In this document: one piece after another, positions 13,403 through 24,791 of the stretch
How the letters are laid out: each line of letters begins with the position of its first letter
Numbering within the stretch: position 1 is the stretch's first letter
From: Oxyruncus cristatus
Lineage: Eukaryota > Chordata > Aves > Passeriformes > Cotingidae
Length of the DNA: 64,000 nt
Direction of reading: 5' to 3'
Assembly (NCBI GenBank): GCA_013399855.1
Contig: VXAY01004335.1
Span: 6,184-70,183, forward strand
Program-made: the position numbers and the translations under genes
Notes under the pieces: model-generated
Seen by the model: only the letters and a program-made list of their open reading frames with translations
Databases searched by the model: none
Told to the model about the DNA's origin: nothing

Positions 13403-14096
13403 CTTGCTCATGTGGTGGAAAACCAAAGCAAACAAAGCCCCCAGACTTGTTAAAGCTTATAAATTACTGTATTAGGCAACACAATAAATGATAAATATGG
13501 TGTAACAGGAAGCATCTACTCACCCACTTCTACCATGGTGTCCTTGAACATCAAGCAGTTGCTTTATGCACTTTGCAGCATCAGTCAAACATTTTCTGTT
13601 ATACCAGAGAGTGTAATCTATCATTCAAAAAATTGTAATCAAGATCTACTGATTATGTACCTAAAACTCAGCACAAGTATTTAAAATAATCAATTGGTAT
13701 TTAATTAACACACAATTGCTGCCCTAATACTGTATCAAATCCTCTTAAAGTGTGTCCATAATTCCCACTAGAGTGGTAGTGTCCTGAGAGTGAAAGAAAT
13801 ACCCTGTGATCATTAAAAGAGTATTGCAAATTATAGAGTTTTTGTCAAGAGATTAAGCACTTCCAGAATCTATTACACATTAAAAAAAAAAAATCACTTT
13901 AGAACAGAAAAGAATTATGGTACCTCCTTTTAATAAAATACATTTTAGTGTTGTATGTTGGTTGGAATAAACAGATTATCTTAGCATTCTTTCCAACTAA
14001 TGTACACAAGACTTCTGCAGAGTACTTTTTATCAAATATGGTACAGAAATTTGGTTAGGAAAAGTGATGCAAATTCAATTTTTTCAATGTTCATTG

Positions 14097-14526
14097 CAGC
14101 ACCTATCCTACAAGGACAGGCTCTGAGAATCGGAGTTGTTCAGTCTGGAGAAAGGAAGGCTCCAGGGTGACCTTACAGTAGCCTTCCAGTACCGGAAGCG
14201 GGTTCACAAGAGGGCCAAAGATGGACTTTTTACAGGGGCATGTAGTGATAAGGCAAGGGAAAACTGCTTAAAACTGAGAGTAAGGTTAGATTAGAAGAAG
14301 AATATTCTTATATTAAGAAGAAATATTTTATTGGGATGGCGGTGACACTCTGGAACAGGTTGCCCAGAGATGTGGATACCCCATCCCTGGAAACGTTTGA
14401 GGTGAGGCTGGATGAGGCTTTGAGCAACCTGGTCTAGTGGAAGATGTCGCCGCCCGTGGGCAGGCGGGTTGGAACTAGATGATCTTTAAGGCCCCTTCCA
14501 ACACAAACCATTCTATGATTCTATGA
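14097..14526 (+). mobile_element. CR1 LINE fragment, sense, 5'-truncated
   Basis: The fragment starts within the last codons of the CR1 second ORF (blocks resembling TTGTTCAGTCTGGAGAA and GGCTCCAGGGTGACCTTA) and runs through the 3' untranslated region with CTGGAACAGGTTGCCCAGAG. It ends in the canonical CR1 terminus ATTCTATGATTCTATGA at 14510-14526. Its reading frame is broken. It is a decayed 5'-truncated insertion. Confidence 0.93.
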
Positions 14527-14556
14527 AAATGTAGCACAAATATTAGCTGTAATGAC

Positions 14557-14613
14557 CCTCCCCCCTGCAAAAACAAAAAAAACCCCAACCAACCAACCAA
14601 AAAAAACCAAACA
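14557..14613 (+). repeat. C/A-rich low-complexity tract
   Basis: Runs of C and A with (CCAA)n units start about 30 bp after the end of the preceding CR1. On the minus strand this reads T/G-rich, like the tracts at 15.6 and 29.9 kb. Confidence 0.85.
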
Positions 14614-15598
14614 GGATACATTTTCTTCAATTTTGCAAAGAGAAATGGTTGGAATAGTCCTAACGAAAATAAATTCAGGGAACAGTCCTTGTTTTCCATT
14701 TGAAAGAAGTCAAACATTATCTCATAATTGGTTATTTAATGAATAAAATAAAGAATTACGATATAAATAGACTCATTTTAACCAACCTGTCATGCCACAG
14801 TCAGAATGTACAAAAAGGAACAAATTTAAGACAAGAATTGTTGTACTGTGCCGAAGCAAGGATTAATCAAACCAAGAATTGTTAATCCAGCAGATCTGCT
14901 GACTAAGGTCAGTGTATGTCTTCAGCTCAATACATTGTGGCACTTCTTGGGATGACACACAGCTTCTTCCAATCTGTGGTTTCGCCCCCGGGAATATATT
15001 TAGTAGGCTTTTCACAAACACTTTTTTCTCCACCAGAGGAACTTCTGGTTTTTCAATGCCTTTATAAACCTAGCACTTACAATCTCCCGGGGCAAAGATT
15101 TCTATGATCTAATTACTTACACTGTGCTATAGCACTTCCACTTATTTCATCTCCCTGCCCAATAATTGCTCGAGAATATAGACATATTCTAGTCTTTGTG
15201 CTTTGCTACATTGTTCATAGCTTTGTATACTTCCATCATCTGCAATTTTAATGGATGATTTCAATGAGGGGCTGCATACAAGTTCTAAAAACTGATCCAC
15301 CCAAAAGCAAAAGATTTTCTACTAGCAATGAGTATTACATTTCAAAAGAGTAGAATATATATAGTTTAAATATTTACAATATTTCATGGAACCAGTGGAA
15401 TTCCAAGTTGCTGTTCCACAGGTCTCATACAGGGTAAAAACTTCTATTACAGATTCCTGTTTTTGTGCTTGTGCATCTATCAGAAAAAATATAGAAAGAG
15501 AATGTAGGTAGGCATCAAATTGAAAGGCAGAATTCTGCCATACTCAGATCAATTGTTTCTACTACCAGGGCCATTTTGTTTAATGTGCTTTGTTTCAC
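14614..15598. other. No gene recognised
   Basis: AT-rich sequence with only short frames and no named repeat. Confidence 0.5.
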
Positions 15599-15735
15599 CT
15601 TTTTTTTTTTTTGGGGGGGGGTGTGTGTGTGTGTTTGTTTGTTTGTTTGTTTGTTTTGGTTGGTGTTTGTTGTTGAGTTTTTTGTTTGGTTGGGGTTTTT
15701 TGGTTTGGTTTTGGTTTTGTTTGGGTTTTTTTTTT
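15599..15735 (+). repeat. T/G-only low-complexity tract
   Basis: T(13) followed by nine consecutive G, then (TG)n, (TTTG)n and a series of GGTTTT-like units. The plus strand is almost free of A and C for about 135 bp. Open frames across it are artefacts of its composition. Confidence 0.95.
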
Positions 15736-17056
15736 GTCCAAAATGCTTTATAAAATGACTGTACCAGTGCTTGCACTATAGCTCTTTGCCCTTCCAGTTG
15801 GTAGACAAAATAGCATTTATCGATCTAATTTGATTTTCACATGTATTGATTCTCAAGAATATGTCTGTGTGTGCTTATATATATATCCGTGTTCATATAC
15901 GTATATATTTCTATAAACACACATGTAACCCCTTCCCCTAACCTGACAAAAGTTGTTTTAAGGTCCACAAGTAAAAACCTGTGTGAAAGTGCAAAGCACC
16001 AAGATGGATTCTCTGGAGTTTTTTATCTGAAGTGCTCCCTCTGTATATCCATCAGGTCTCAGAAAATTTCTTTTTTTTCAGTCTCATCTCTGACAGAAAT
16101 AACACATTGTGATGATCACATCTAAATCTTTGGGGCTGCTTAGTTCCAACTACATTTTACAGTAGAAGGTACCCAACAGGCACCTAATCTAACTGGGTTT
16201 TCTAGAGTTTTGTAAAAGCAGGCTTGGTCAAAAAAGGAGGAAAATCTTAACGATTTTCTGACAGAAGAAAAGATGCAGAAATAAACTGGGCATTAGCAGA
16301 CATGGGACAACCAACCTGGAAGAGAGGATAAATGCTTGAACTATAGGAAAGCTTCAGCTGGAGCTTATTCTTAAACTCCAAAGTTGCTCAAATGTGTATG
16401 AATCTGTTGAAAATGCTGCTCATTCTGGTGGGACAGATATTATTTTTATGAGGGACTACTTTAAAAAAATAAATATATACGCTGTATATGTACACACACA
16501 CCTATATATGCACAGACATAAATACACATTCATGAATATGAGCATAAGGAAGTTTTGAGGCTTTATTCTCTGTTAATTTCGTATTGCCATTAATTTTATG
16601 ACTATTTGGAGCTCTTCAGTGAATTATTCTGTCCTACATCATGATGAAAATATTTTCATCCTAGAAACTGTTAATATAAAGCTGGCCCCTTAGCACATTA
16701 AAGCAAAATCATAATAGTAACATCAATTAAAGTAATATTTATATTTGAAGAGGACAACTGGCTACATAGAATCCCAGACTTGATTAATATCTTTAACTTT
16801 TTAGTCTTCTCGTCTTTATAATTTTTTTCTTAAATACCTTTATATTACTTAACTGCGTCATCTATATTAAAAGTTCATTCCATCTTCCAGCACTTTATCT
16901 AAAAATGAATTTCTATTTATGTATATTTTCTTTGTCATTTAAACGCCATTCTACTTGACCTGAAAGCTCAGAGAGATATTCAATCTTAACTTTGAGGGCA
17001 TGATAGCTAATATGAATTTTGGACAGAAGTACTTCTCGCTAGGTAAAAAAACCTTT
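15736..17056. other. No gene recognised; short TA/CA simple repeats
   Basis: Short interrupted TA and CA runs occur at about 15875-15925 and 16480-16530. A perfect 18-bp palindrome, GATGAAAATATTTTCATC, lies at 16643-16660. No coding sequence or transposon is recognised. Confidence 0.5.
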
Positions 17057-18064
17057 CAGGATTGCTGAGCCTAAAGTGTGGTGGTGAATGAAGGTATGTC
17101 CAGCTGGTGACTGTGATGAGTGATGTTCCCAGGGCTCAGTACTAGAGCCAGGTCTATCTAATATCTTTATCAATGACCCAGATGAGGGGATCAGTGAGTT
17201 TGCAGGTGACACCAAGCTGGGCAGAAGTGTGGATCTGCCGGAAGGTAGACAGGCTCTGCAGAGGGATCTGAACAGGTTGGATCAATGGGCTGAGGCCAGC
17301 GGTATGAGGTTCAACAAGGCCAAGTACCAGGTCCTGCACTTGGATCACAACAACACCATGTAGCACTACAGATTGGGGAAGACTGGATGGGAAGCTACCC
17401 AGTGGAGAATGACTTGGGTCTGCAGGTCAACAGGCAGCTGAACATGCACCAGCAGTGTGTCCAGATGGCCAAGAAGACCAATGGCACCTTGGCCTGTATC
17501 ATTAATAGTGTGGCCAGTAGGACTAAGGAAGGGATCACCCCTCTGTACTCAGCACTGGTGAGGCCATACCTCAAATTCTGTGTCCTGTTCTGGCCTCCCT
17601 CACTACAGAAAAGACATCGAGGTGCTGGAGCATGTCCAGAGAAGGGCAACAAAGCTGGTGAAAGTCTGGAGCACAGGTCTTATGAAAAGGTATGAGATAG
17701 CCAGGGTTGTTTATCCTGGAGAAATGGAGGTTCAAGGAGGACCTTACTGCTCTCTGCGACTACCTGAAAGAAGATTGTAGCGAGGTGTGTGTCAGTCTCT
17801 TTTTCCAAGTAACAAGCAATGGGATAAGAGCAGATGGCCTCCAGTTGCACTAGGGGAGATTTATCTTGCATATTATGAAAACTTCCAAGTTTTGGAACAG
17901 GTTGCCCAGGTGGTTGAGCCACCATTCCTGAAGATATTTAAAAGACATATAGATGTGGTGCTTAAGGATGCGGTTTAGTAGTAGACTCAGCAGAGTTGGG
18001 TTACTGGTTGGACTCCATGTTTTTTCCAGTCTAAACAATTCTATGATTCTGCGATTCTATGATT
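17057..18064 (+). mobile_element. CR1 LINE, sense, 3' kilobase
   Basis: A roughly 1-kb CR1 copy begins inside the reverse-transcriptase domain, continues through the end of the second ORF and the 3' untranslated region (GGAACAGGTTGCCCAGGTGG at 17895-17914), and closes with TTCTATGATTCTGCGATTCTATGA at about 18040-18063. Truncation at the 5' end and a preserved 3' terminus are usual for target-primed insertion. No target duplication was identified. Confidence 0.95.
17100..17790 (+). pseudogene. Decayed CR1 reverse transcriptase, C-terminal part
   Basis: Conceptual translation shows the CR1 blocks [31 protein letters not shown] and [13 protein letters not shown], then QLNMHQQCVQMAKKTNGTLA and [10 protein letters not shown]. 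The catalytic FADD motif reads FAGD: the codon at 17205-17207 is GGT where GAT is expected, so the first aspartate of the pair is lost. The residues before it (17192-17198) also look shortened relative to the usual CR1 sequence. A stop follows the histidine-rich block at about 17361, and the frame shifts again in the 17600-17700 part. The copy cannot encode an active enzyme. Confidence 0.9.
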
Positions 18065-18192
18065 TCTTTGAATATTCTATACCTTTGTAATATTTCATAT
18101 TTTTCTACTGTCTTCAAGTACAGTGTCAAGCAATGACTTCTAACTGGAACATACAACTACTTCTTTCATCCTCTCTTCGGTGTGGATGCTTT

Positions 18193-18257
18193 CTTTCTTT
18201 TATATGTATGACCTTTTGTATGTATGATCTTTCTTTTATATGTATGATCGTATATAT
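18193..18257 (+). repeat. Imperfect 36-bp tandem duplication
   Basis: CTTTCTTTTATATGTATGA begins at 18193 and again at 18229, so the period is 36 bp, with the second copy incomplete. It fills part of the gap between the CR1 end and the next LINE and may be local slippage. Confidence 0.75.
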
Positions 18258-19248
18258 CACGATCTTTTTCAGAATGACTGTCCAAAGGGCCACGGCAGAC
18301 CTCGATGAAGAAAACAGTATCTACATCCCATATCGTACTGATGGAAGCCTATTCAATCTAAGGCGATTGAAGGCCCACAGAAAGACTCTCAATCATCTTG
18401 TCCGTGAGCTGCTTTTTGCTGACGATGTCGCCCTCGTTGCCCACACAGAAGCAGCTCTGCAGCGTTTAACATCCTGCTTTGCAGAGGTTGCTGAGCTTTT
18501 TGGGCTGGCAGTCAACCTGAAGAAAACGGAAGTTTTCTACCAACGTGCACCTCAGGAAGTCTTCCATCATCCCCATATCATCATTGGTGAATCAGAGCTC
18601 AAGTCAGTGAAGCAGTTTACTTACTTGGGAAGCATCATCTCCTCGGATGGTAAAATTGACAAAGAGATAGACAACAGGCTAGCGAAGGCATAGAGAGCTT
18701 TTGGGAGACTCTGTAAAAGAGTTTGGTGTAATAAAAACCTGAAGTAAAGCACAAAGATTAGTGTTTACAGAGCTGTTGTTTTGTCTATTCTTTTGTATAG
18801 GTCCGAATGATGGGTCATCTACCGCCACCACCNGACCACCTCCCCAAGATTGTGCTCTATGGCGAACTTGCCACTGGCTGCTGAAAGAGAGGAGCCCCGA
18901 AGAAGAGATACAAGGACTCCCTGAAACAACATCTCAGCCTTGGCCATATCGACCACCATCATTGGTCTACTCTGGCCTCCAATCGGGACACAAGGAGACA
19001 CACCATCTATAATGCTGCTGCCTCTTTTGAGATCACACGCAGAATCATTTCCGAGGAGGAAAGACAACGCAGTAAGAACCAAGTCTTGTCAGCACCACCA
19101 AAGGAGACTTTCCGCTGTGCCCTTTGCAACCGGACATGTCTATCTCACATTGGCCTTCTTAGCCATCAACGTGCTTGTAGCAAGTGTGGGTAGAGTCCTT
19201 CTCTAATCTTCATTCGCGAAGCCTAGCCATGATGATGATGTATGATGT
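18258..19248 (+). mobile_element. Non-CR1 LINE fragment with C-terminal zinc finger
   Basis: This is the 3' part of a non-LTR retrotransposon that differs from CR1. It starts within the reverse transcriptase, passes the FADD motif, a thumb-like YLGSIISSD block and a GAPKKRYKDSL block, ends with a zinc finger and stop at 19191-19193, and is followed by a short 3' untranslated region and an ATG-rich tail (CCATGATGATGATG at 19228-19241). A microsatellite tail instead of the CR1 terminus suggests an RTE-like or related clade. Such proteins are widespread in aquatic animals and reported in some birds. The clade is not settled from sequence alone. The 5' boundary is approximate and no target duplication was identified. 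Confidence 0.85.
18271..19193 (+). pseudogene. Broken LINE reverse transcriptase/zinc-finger ORF
   Basis: From 18271 to 18690 one frame is open. It contains YRTDGSLFNLRRL, RELLFADDVALVAHTEAALQ with catalytic FADD at 18415-18426, FGLAVNLKKTEV and KQFTYLGSIISSDGKID. Stops follow at 18691 (TAG), 18745 (TAA) and 18808 (TGA), while homology continues through VWCNKNLK, ISVYRAVVLSILLY and WVIYRHH. At about 18830-18840 the match jumps to a different frame, resuming at LPKIVLYGELATG. The block that normally lies between these two parts in such proteins (several tens of residues) is missing. Another TGA lies at 18882-18884, where CGA to TGA is a plausible change. The C-terminus has a C-x2-C-x12-H-x3-C finger (19116-19178). 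The only ambiguous base of the window, N at 18833, sits at the deletion junction. The ORF is non-functional. Confidence 0.85.
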
Positions 19249-22200
19249 AACATATATTTTGAGTCTTAGAAAAGTATACTTCTTGTATACTTCTTGTACT
19301 TCTTGTTACTCATTTTTGAACTTGAAGAAATCCTAGAGTTTTATCTTTCTGGAAATCTTAAACAAATATTTTATAGAACAGGCGATTAGATATATTTGAT
19401 GGCATCCCATGTTGCTTTAGCAGAATATAGATTTACTCACCTTTCTGCAGGATAATGTCATCTGGTTAAAAAGCAGCAGTTGCACGTATTTTTAAAATGT
19501 CATTTTTGTTGTCTCTTAGTCACAAACTAGGCCAGGTATTTTATAATGACAATGAATGTGGCAACAGCACAGTCTGTGAATAAGCATTGTGCTATTTTTA
19601 TTCAATTTATAAGATGGAAGTCAAGCAAAATGAGACATTAAATGTTCAGATAATAAGACTGAAACTACATGAAGGTTTTACTTTTTTTCTTTTCCTGTTG
19701 AATATCATTGCACTATATAAAACCTCTAGCCTTTGAAAAGTAAAATAATTAATTAAGCTAGACATAAAATTCTATGTTAGTACCATAGAGTAAGAAAAAT
19801 AAATACTTCTACCTTAGCAAAATGACAATATTTACATTTTTATTATTGTTTGTAAGAAATAATGATTTTTTGTGGATATGGTTTAAATGATTTGGTCTTT
19901 TCCTTCAATCAAAGGTTGTTGTCTTTTGTTCCATTATCAAAGAATAACTGAATTATTATGTCTAAAATTTATATTTTTCTCTGTTTTTTTACTGGGTTTA
20001 TAACATTGAATCACATAATTTCTGACAAATGTCAACATCTTACAACTTGACTTAGATTTTGGCTCTTTTCCAGTGCACGTGGTGTAGTTTAAGTGTCATA
20101 TTAGAGAAAATCAGGTTCTGTCTGCACAGAGTATCCAGCCAAGCACACTATCTTATTCCCAACTGCTAAATGTTGACACTTTCTTATCTGTGTATCAGGT
20201 TACTGTTTCAGACAATGTCCTTGGGAATTATCAGCAAACTTTACTTTCTGTTATACACTAATATTATACATGGGAGACAATTATTGAAAGTGTTATGAAC
20301 AGATGGTGCACTAAAGAATGAAGAAGTAGTGTTCAATAATGCAACATAATGGGGCAGTATACTACACAACAATGTTAAAAATCTTTCACCTATTGGACAC
20401 CTGTGGAATAAAATTTAGTTATCATTAGTGAATCTATATTTGCATGAAAAAACACTGTTTTTCATTAAAATAACTTCATTTTGGAACCTCCATGTAACAG
20501 ATGATGATTTTCCTGGCTTTAGAGGACAGTTATAGATGTTCACATGTATATGCAGGTGTTCATAGAGAAAAGAGTTTGTAATGATTTTTTTCCATTTTCT
20601 TCTCTTTTTTTATTCAGCAGTTTAAGCCAAGAATTTATGACAAAAGAACCATAAAACTTCTACCAGAAAATTAGATTTAATCCTTGGTGTTTTTTTCATT
20701 TAAAGTTACATATAAAAGTAGCTGAGCTGGTCTTCACAGCTCTGAGTAGGTTAATTATCCCATTGAATTTTAATCCTTCTGAATGAAACTACTCAAAAAA
20801 AGTCCCAGCTAGCTGATGGGGAATATACCCACTCTTTAACTATGATTAATATAAGTGAATTTTAGAAGACACCATTCAGTAGTTTAACGTCTCTGAATGC
20901 TATGTGAGTATTATCTGGGAGTCATCTGTCATTCAGACCACCCATATTACATACTTAGGGTGGAATATGTCTCTTTCATCATATTTTCCTTTAAGATCCA
21001 AGTGACTTCACACACTGTAGTATTAGGAAGCTATGGATTCCTATAATGTTGGATTTCTATTTCATTAACAGAAAATAAGGGATAAGGTTTTTAAATCAGT
21101 AGTATTCATAATGTCTTTGAGTCCATGTTTAGTTACTTTTTATATCTTACACCGGGCTGACTTCGAACCAAGAGCTTTGAAAGAGCTCAAATGGAAGGAA
21201 TGTACTCTCCAGAAGGACTAGGAAAACATTTCCTAGATATCTATCCCTTGGAGTATAAAGCAACTTTAAAGGACTGTTTAAATAGAATTAAGTGTTTCCG
21301 TTTTTTATCAAAATGTAGGAGAGAAATTGATTAAAATATCATGGAAAATTGAAGGAATGATAATGTCTATAATAGATGGACATTTTTGAGTCAGTTTTAA
21401 GATAGAGTAGTATAAATGACCAGTTGATTTTATCCAAATCTATTCAGGAATGCAGAATTGCTAAAAATGTCATCAGACATCTCCTTCCTCCCAACAATAC
21501 AAAGCTGCTGTTCTGCAGCTCATGGTTTGGATTCAAGTTAAAACTTAAATACAGAGAACCTGTCTTAAAATCATGAACCTCTTAAATACATTTTGGTTTT
21601 GTTTGTAATATAGTTACATATCTAGTGCATCAGTCCCCTCAGAATACATTTGGTTTAAGATAATTTTAGCATCTGGATAACCATGAAATGCTAATCCCTA
21701 CAGCAGGACTGCGTTTTTCATCTCATTAAGTAACACAGGGCTTTGAGAAACTGCTGTTATTCTTAGATATAGAAGCCAGGTACTAGTTATTAATTATGGC
21801 TAAACCTCAGAAATTTCAATTTTGAATGAGAATCCTACTGCATTAGAAGTTTTACTGAACATCTCATTAAATTTTTTAAACTAAATATTTGAAAATCTTA
21901 TGAAATGTTAACACCTGCAACCTCTGTCTGGACTTACCATATCATTTCCCTACACTTCTCTGCTTTTTCCCACCGCTGGGCTACCACCAGATAAAAAACG
22001 GCTCTAACTGACCATTTCCCATCCTCCAGCCAATGTTTTGGCATCTGCAGGCTGCCTGCAGAAGGTCTCCCTGGAGTCTACCAAGAAAGACTCTTAGCTT
22101 CTGGAATCTATCATGGAGCTGAGCATGCTTTCCAAAGGACACACTCAACTGATGTGGACCTTGCTCTCCACAGAACAACAAAGTGGCTCATGGAATACTT

Positions 22201-23806
22201 GAAGATAAAGCGTTGATATAGTCCTATGACTTCAGTCCCCCTTCATACCTGGGACCTCCGACTGTTATCAGGTGTTTGTCCAAGTATTTGTCCAAAAGGT
22301 ATTTTAAATAAGATAAATGGGGAAACAAAAAGATCATTTTTTCCTTAAAAATCTAAATGTGGTTGGTTGTAGGGTTTTTGTTTGATTAGGTTTTTTAACT
22401 GACACATTTCTGTGAACATTAAAAGGGCTCAAATATAGTGATGTTTGCTCAGAATATATAATCTAGTCAGTCTTGTGGCTTTGAAACAATTTGTTTTCAA
22501 ATTAATAACTTTTGTTGTAGTAATTGCATCTTCTAACCCTGTTAATTTTGCAAGAGGCAATTTCCATTTATTATTATCTAAGTTTTTTATTGATTTTATG
22601 ACATTAACTGTAACAAGAAAATGAATAAAAGTTTTTGTCTACAACTTCTTGCAAACAAAATGAAGAGAGTTAAACTACTATGAGTCTTACTGGTTTATCC
22701 TTTACTATACTTCCTTATGAGTTATGTGTGGAAAGCTAACTAATTGCCAATCCATTATTTTTTCTCTGATGTGATACAATGCAAAAATTTTCTTTTCACA
22801 TCTTTCAAAAATATGTCCATTTTTATCAGAGAAGTTTTCTTTTCATGTAGCAGGAAATGTGTATTTTAGCTGAAGTATTCATTTGTCTATATTCTGCAAA
22901 TCATATTTATATGAATCTGTAACTCTTTCTCTGGATCAGATCCAGATAGAGGAAAAATTAGTCCCAGCTTGGCAAGAGTTAAAGCTTTTTAAGTAAGTAA
23001 CATTCTGATTCTGCTGCTGAAAAACTGAGAAGAGGAAAGCCAGCGAGTTTCATGTGATGATCTTTTTCTTCATAGGACCTTAATGTCGCTTGGAACTGAA
23101 TGCAATGAACAGACAAAAAATCCCCCACTGAAGATCCAGCTGGGAAGCATATGCTTCATGCCACCTCTCCAAATCAAAATTAAGATCAGAGAGATGTAGC
23201 TGTGGAGTCTACTGGAAGATGAGTTCAGAATAGAAAAGATGGGTAGGAGTGCGGAAAATGTGCTTAGAATGTAAGGAGATTTTGCCCCTATATAACCACT
23301 GTTGGCGAAGTTTTATTATAATATATAATAAACTTGGAATTTGAATTTCAAAACATCAGATTTTCAAAATTGCTTACACAGAGAACAAAATATAAATGAC
23401 AGAATGTTGCTTCTGCAAATAAGCATTTTTCATTGTGTTTGCTTGTTTCATAAATATATATCTACAGCTCAACTTAAGGTGCATCTACTGAGAAAATTCT
23501 GGGAGTAAACCCATAAAGTAACAATAAACAAGACCATAATCAGGACTTCTAACCAAAGTTTGTCTCTCAGATCACCGTTTGTCTCTCTTTCACTATAAAG
23601 GGGCCATTTCACTGAGACCATGTAGCTTTGCATTTAAAGGATTACATATTATTTAGCAGTTAAATATGTTTCAAGTTTTAAAGTTCTAACAAAAAAATGC
23701 AAAATAACATCAGTAGGATACATTAGTAGATTGATTTTTATTTGTAAGAGTGAGAGAATCAAAATGAATGGCAATTCAAAATACACATTTTTCAATTAAA
23801 TTAGAT
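19249..23806. other. AT-rich DNA, no gene recognised
   Basis: A TACTTCTTGT-type short tandem repeat lies at 19276-19310, right after the LINE. A less AT-rich patch at 21960-22260 contains a 66-codon minus-strand frame without recognisable domains. No transposon or exon could be supported. Confidence 0.5.
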
Positions 23807-23827
23807 TTAATTAATTAATTAATTAAT
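23807..23827. repeat. (TTAA)n microsatellite
   Basis: About five tandem TTAA units. Confidence 0.9.
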
Positions 23828-24245
23828 CTTGAGCTACAGTCCTCATCTGATCTGAGATATCTTGTGTATTGCTATAATTTTAAATTTATTGTAAGAGGAA
23901 GTAGGTCTCATAAAATAACTTATATTTCATAGGTATTGGGGTTTTTATGTGTATAAAGTAACATGCATTCTGTTTATACTTTGCAAGTCTTCTAGTCCTT
24001 GCCAGCATTCATACGTATTTAGTAAGAAAATTTCTGGAGCATATCACTAATAGTCAATGAAAAAAGTGAGAAAACTAGGCAAACAATATAAATTGCTTGC
24101 AAAGACTGGAATTAATGTTGAATTTATGTTTCCTTGCAAACTTACCTTAGGGTATTTAAAATTACGCTAAATGCACAATATAAAGAAAACAACTTTATTA
24201 TGTATGAATGTATTTTATTTATTTGATATTATTTTTAGTGCTTCA

Positions 24246-24313
24246 TTATTAGCAGTATTACTATTATTAGTAGTAGTACTATTATTAGTAGTAGTATTAT
24301 TAGTAGTATTACT
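24246..24313 (+). repeat. TTA/TAG trinucleotide array
   Basis: About 68 bp of interleaved ATT, AGT and ACT triplets end directly at the truncated 5' edge of the next CR1. A hydrophobic leucine/valine reading frame runs through it into the CR1 sequence, but this is a by-product of the repeat. Confidence 0.9.
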
Positions 24314-24315
24314 TA

Positions 24316-24791
24316 TAGAGTGCACTATTAGTAAATTTGCAGATGACACCAAGCTGGGGGGGAGTGTTGATCTGCTGGAAGGCAGGAGGGCTCTGCAGAG
24401 GGACCTGGACAGACTGGAGAGTTGAGCTGATTCCAACGGGATGAGGTTCAACAAGGCCAAGTGCCGGGTCCTGCACTTTGGCCACAACAACCCCCTGCAG
24501 CGCTACAGGCTGGGCACAGAGTGGCTGGAGAGCAGCCAGGCAGAAAGGGATCTGGGAGTTTGGATTGACAGGAAGCTGAACATGAGCCAGCAGTGTGCCC
24601 AGGTGGGCAAGAAGGCCAATGGCATCCTGGCCTGGATCAGGAACAGTGTGGCCAGCAGGAACAGGGAGGTGATTCTGCCCCTGTACTCGGCGCTGGTGAG
24701 GCCACACCTGGAGTGCTGTGTCCAGTTCTGGGCCCCTCAGTTCAGGAGGGATATTGAAGTGCTGGAGCAGGTCCAGAGGAGAGCAACCAGG
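24316..24791 (+). pseudogene. CR1 reverse-transcriptase fragment lacking its 3' end
   Basis: The 476-bp fragment is the best preserved CR1 coding sequence in the window. One frame carries [20 protein letters not shown] with an intact FADD (24336-24347), then [56 protein letters not shown] and [16 protein letters not shown]. The only stop before the break is TGA at 24423-24425, where CR1 has a tryptophan (TGG to TGA). Similarity stops abruptly at 24791, so the rest of the ORF, the 3' untranslated region and the terminal repeat are absent. Loss of the 3' end is not expected from normal 5' truncation and implies a later deletion, rearrangement or capture by another route. At its 5' edge it abuts the trinucleotide array. 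Confidence 0.92.

Noticed and set aside
15599..15735. Telomere-like or CRISPR-like array
   Set aside because: The units are irregular, there are no conserved repeats with unique spacers, and the motif is not TTAGGG.
24171..24425. Small membrane-like protein with leucine/valine repeats
   Set aside because: The hydrophobic part is a translation of the TTA/TAG array and the rest is CR1 reverse transcriptase.
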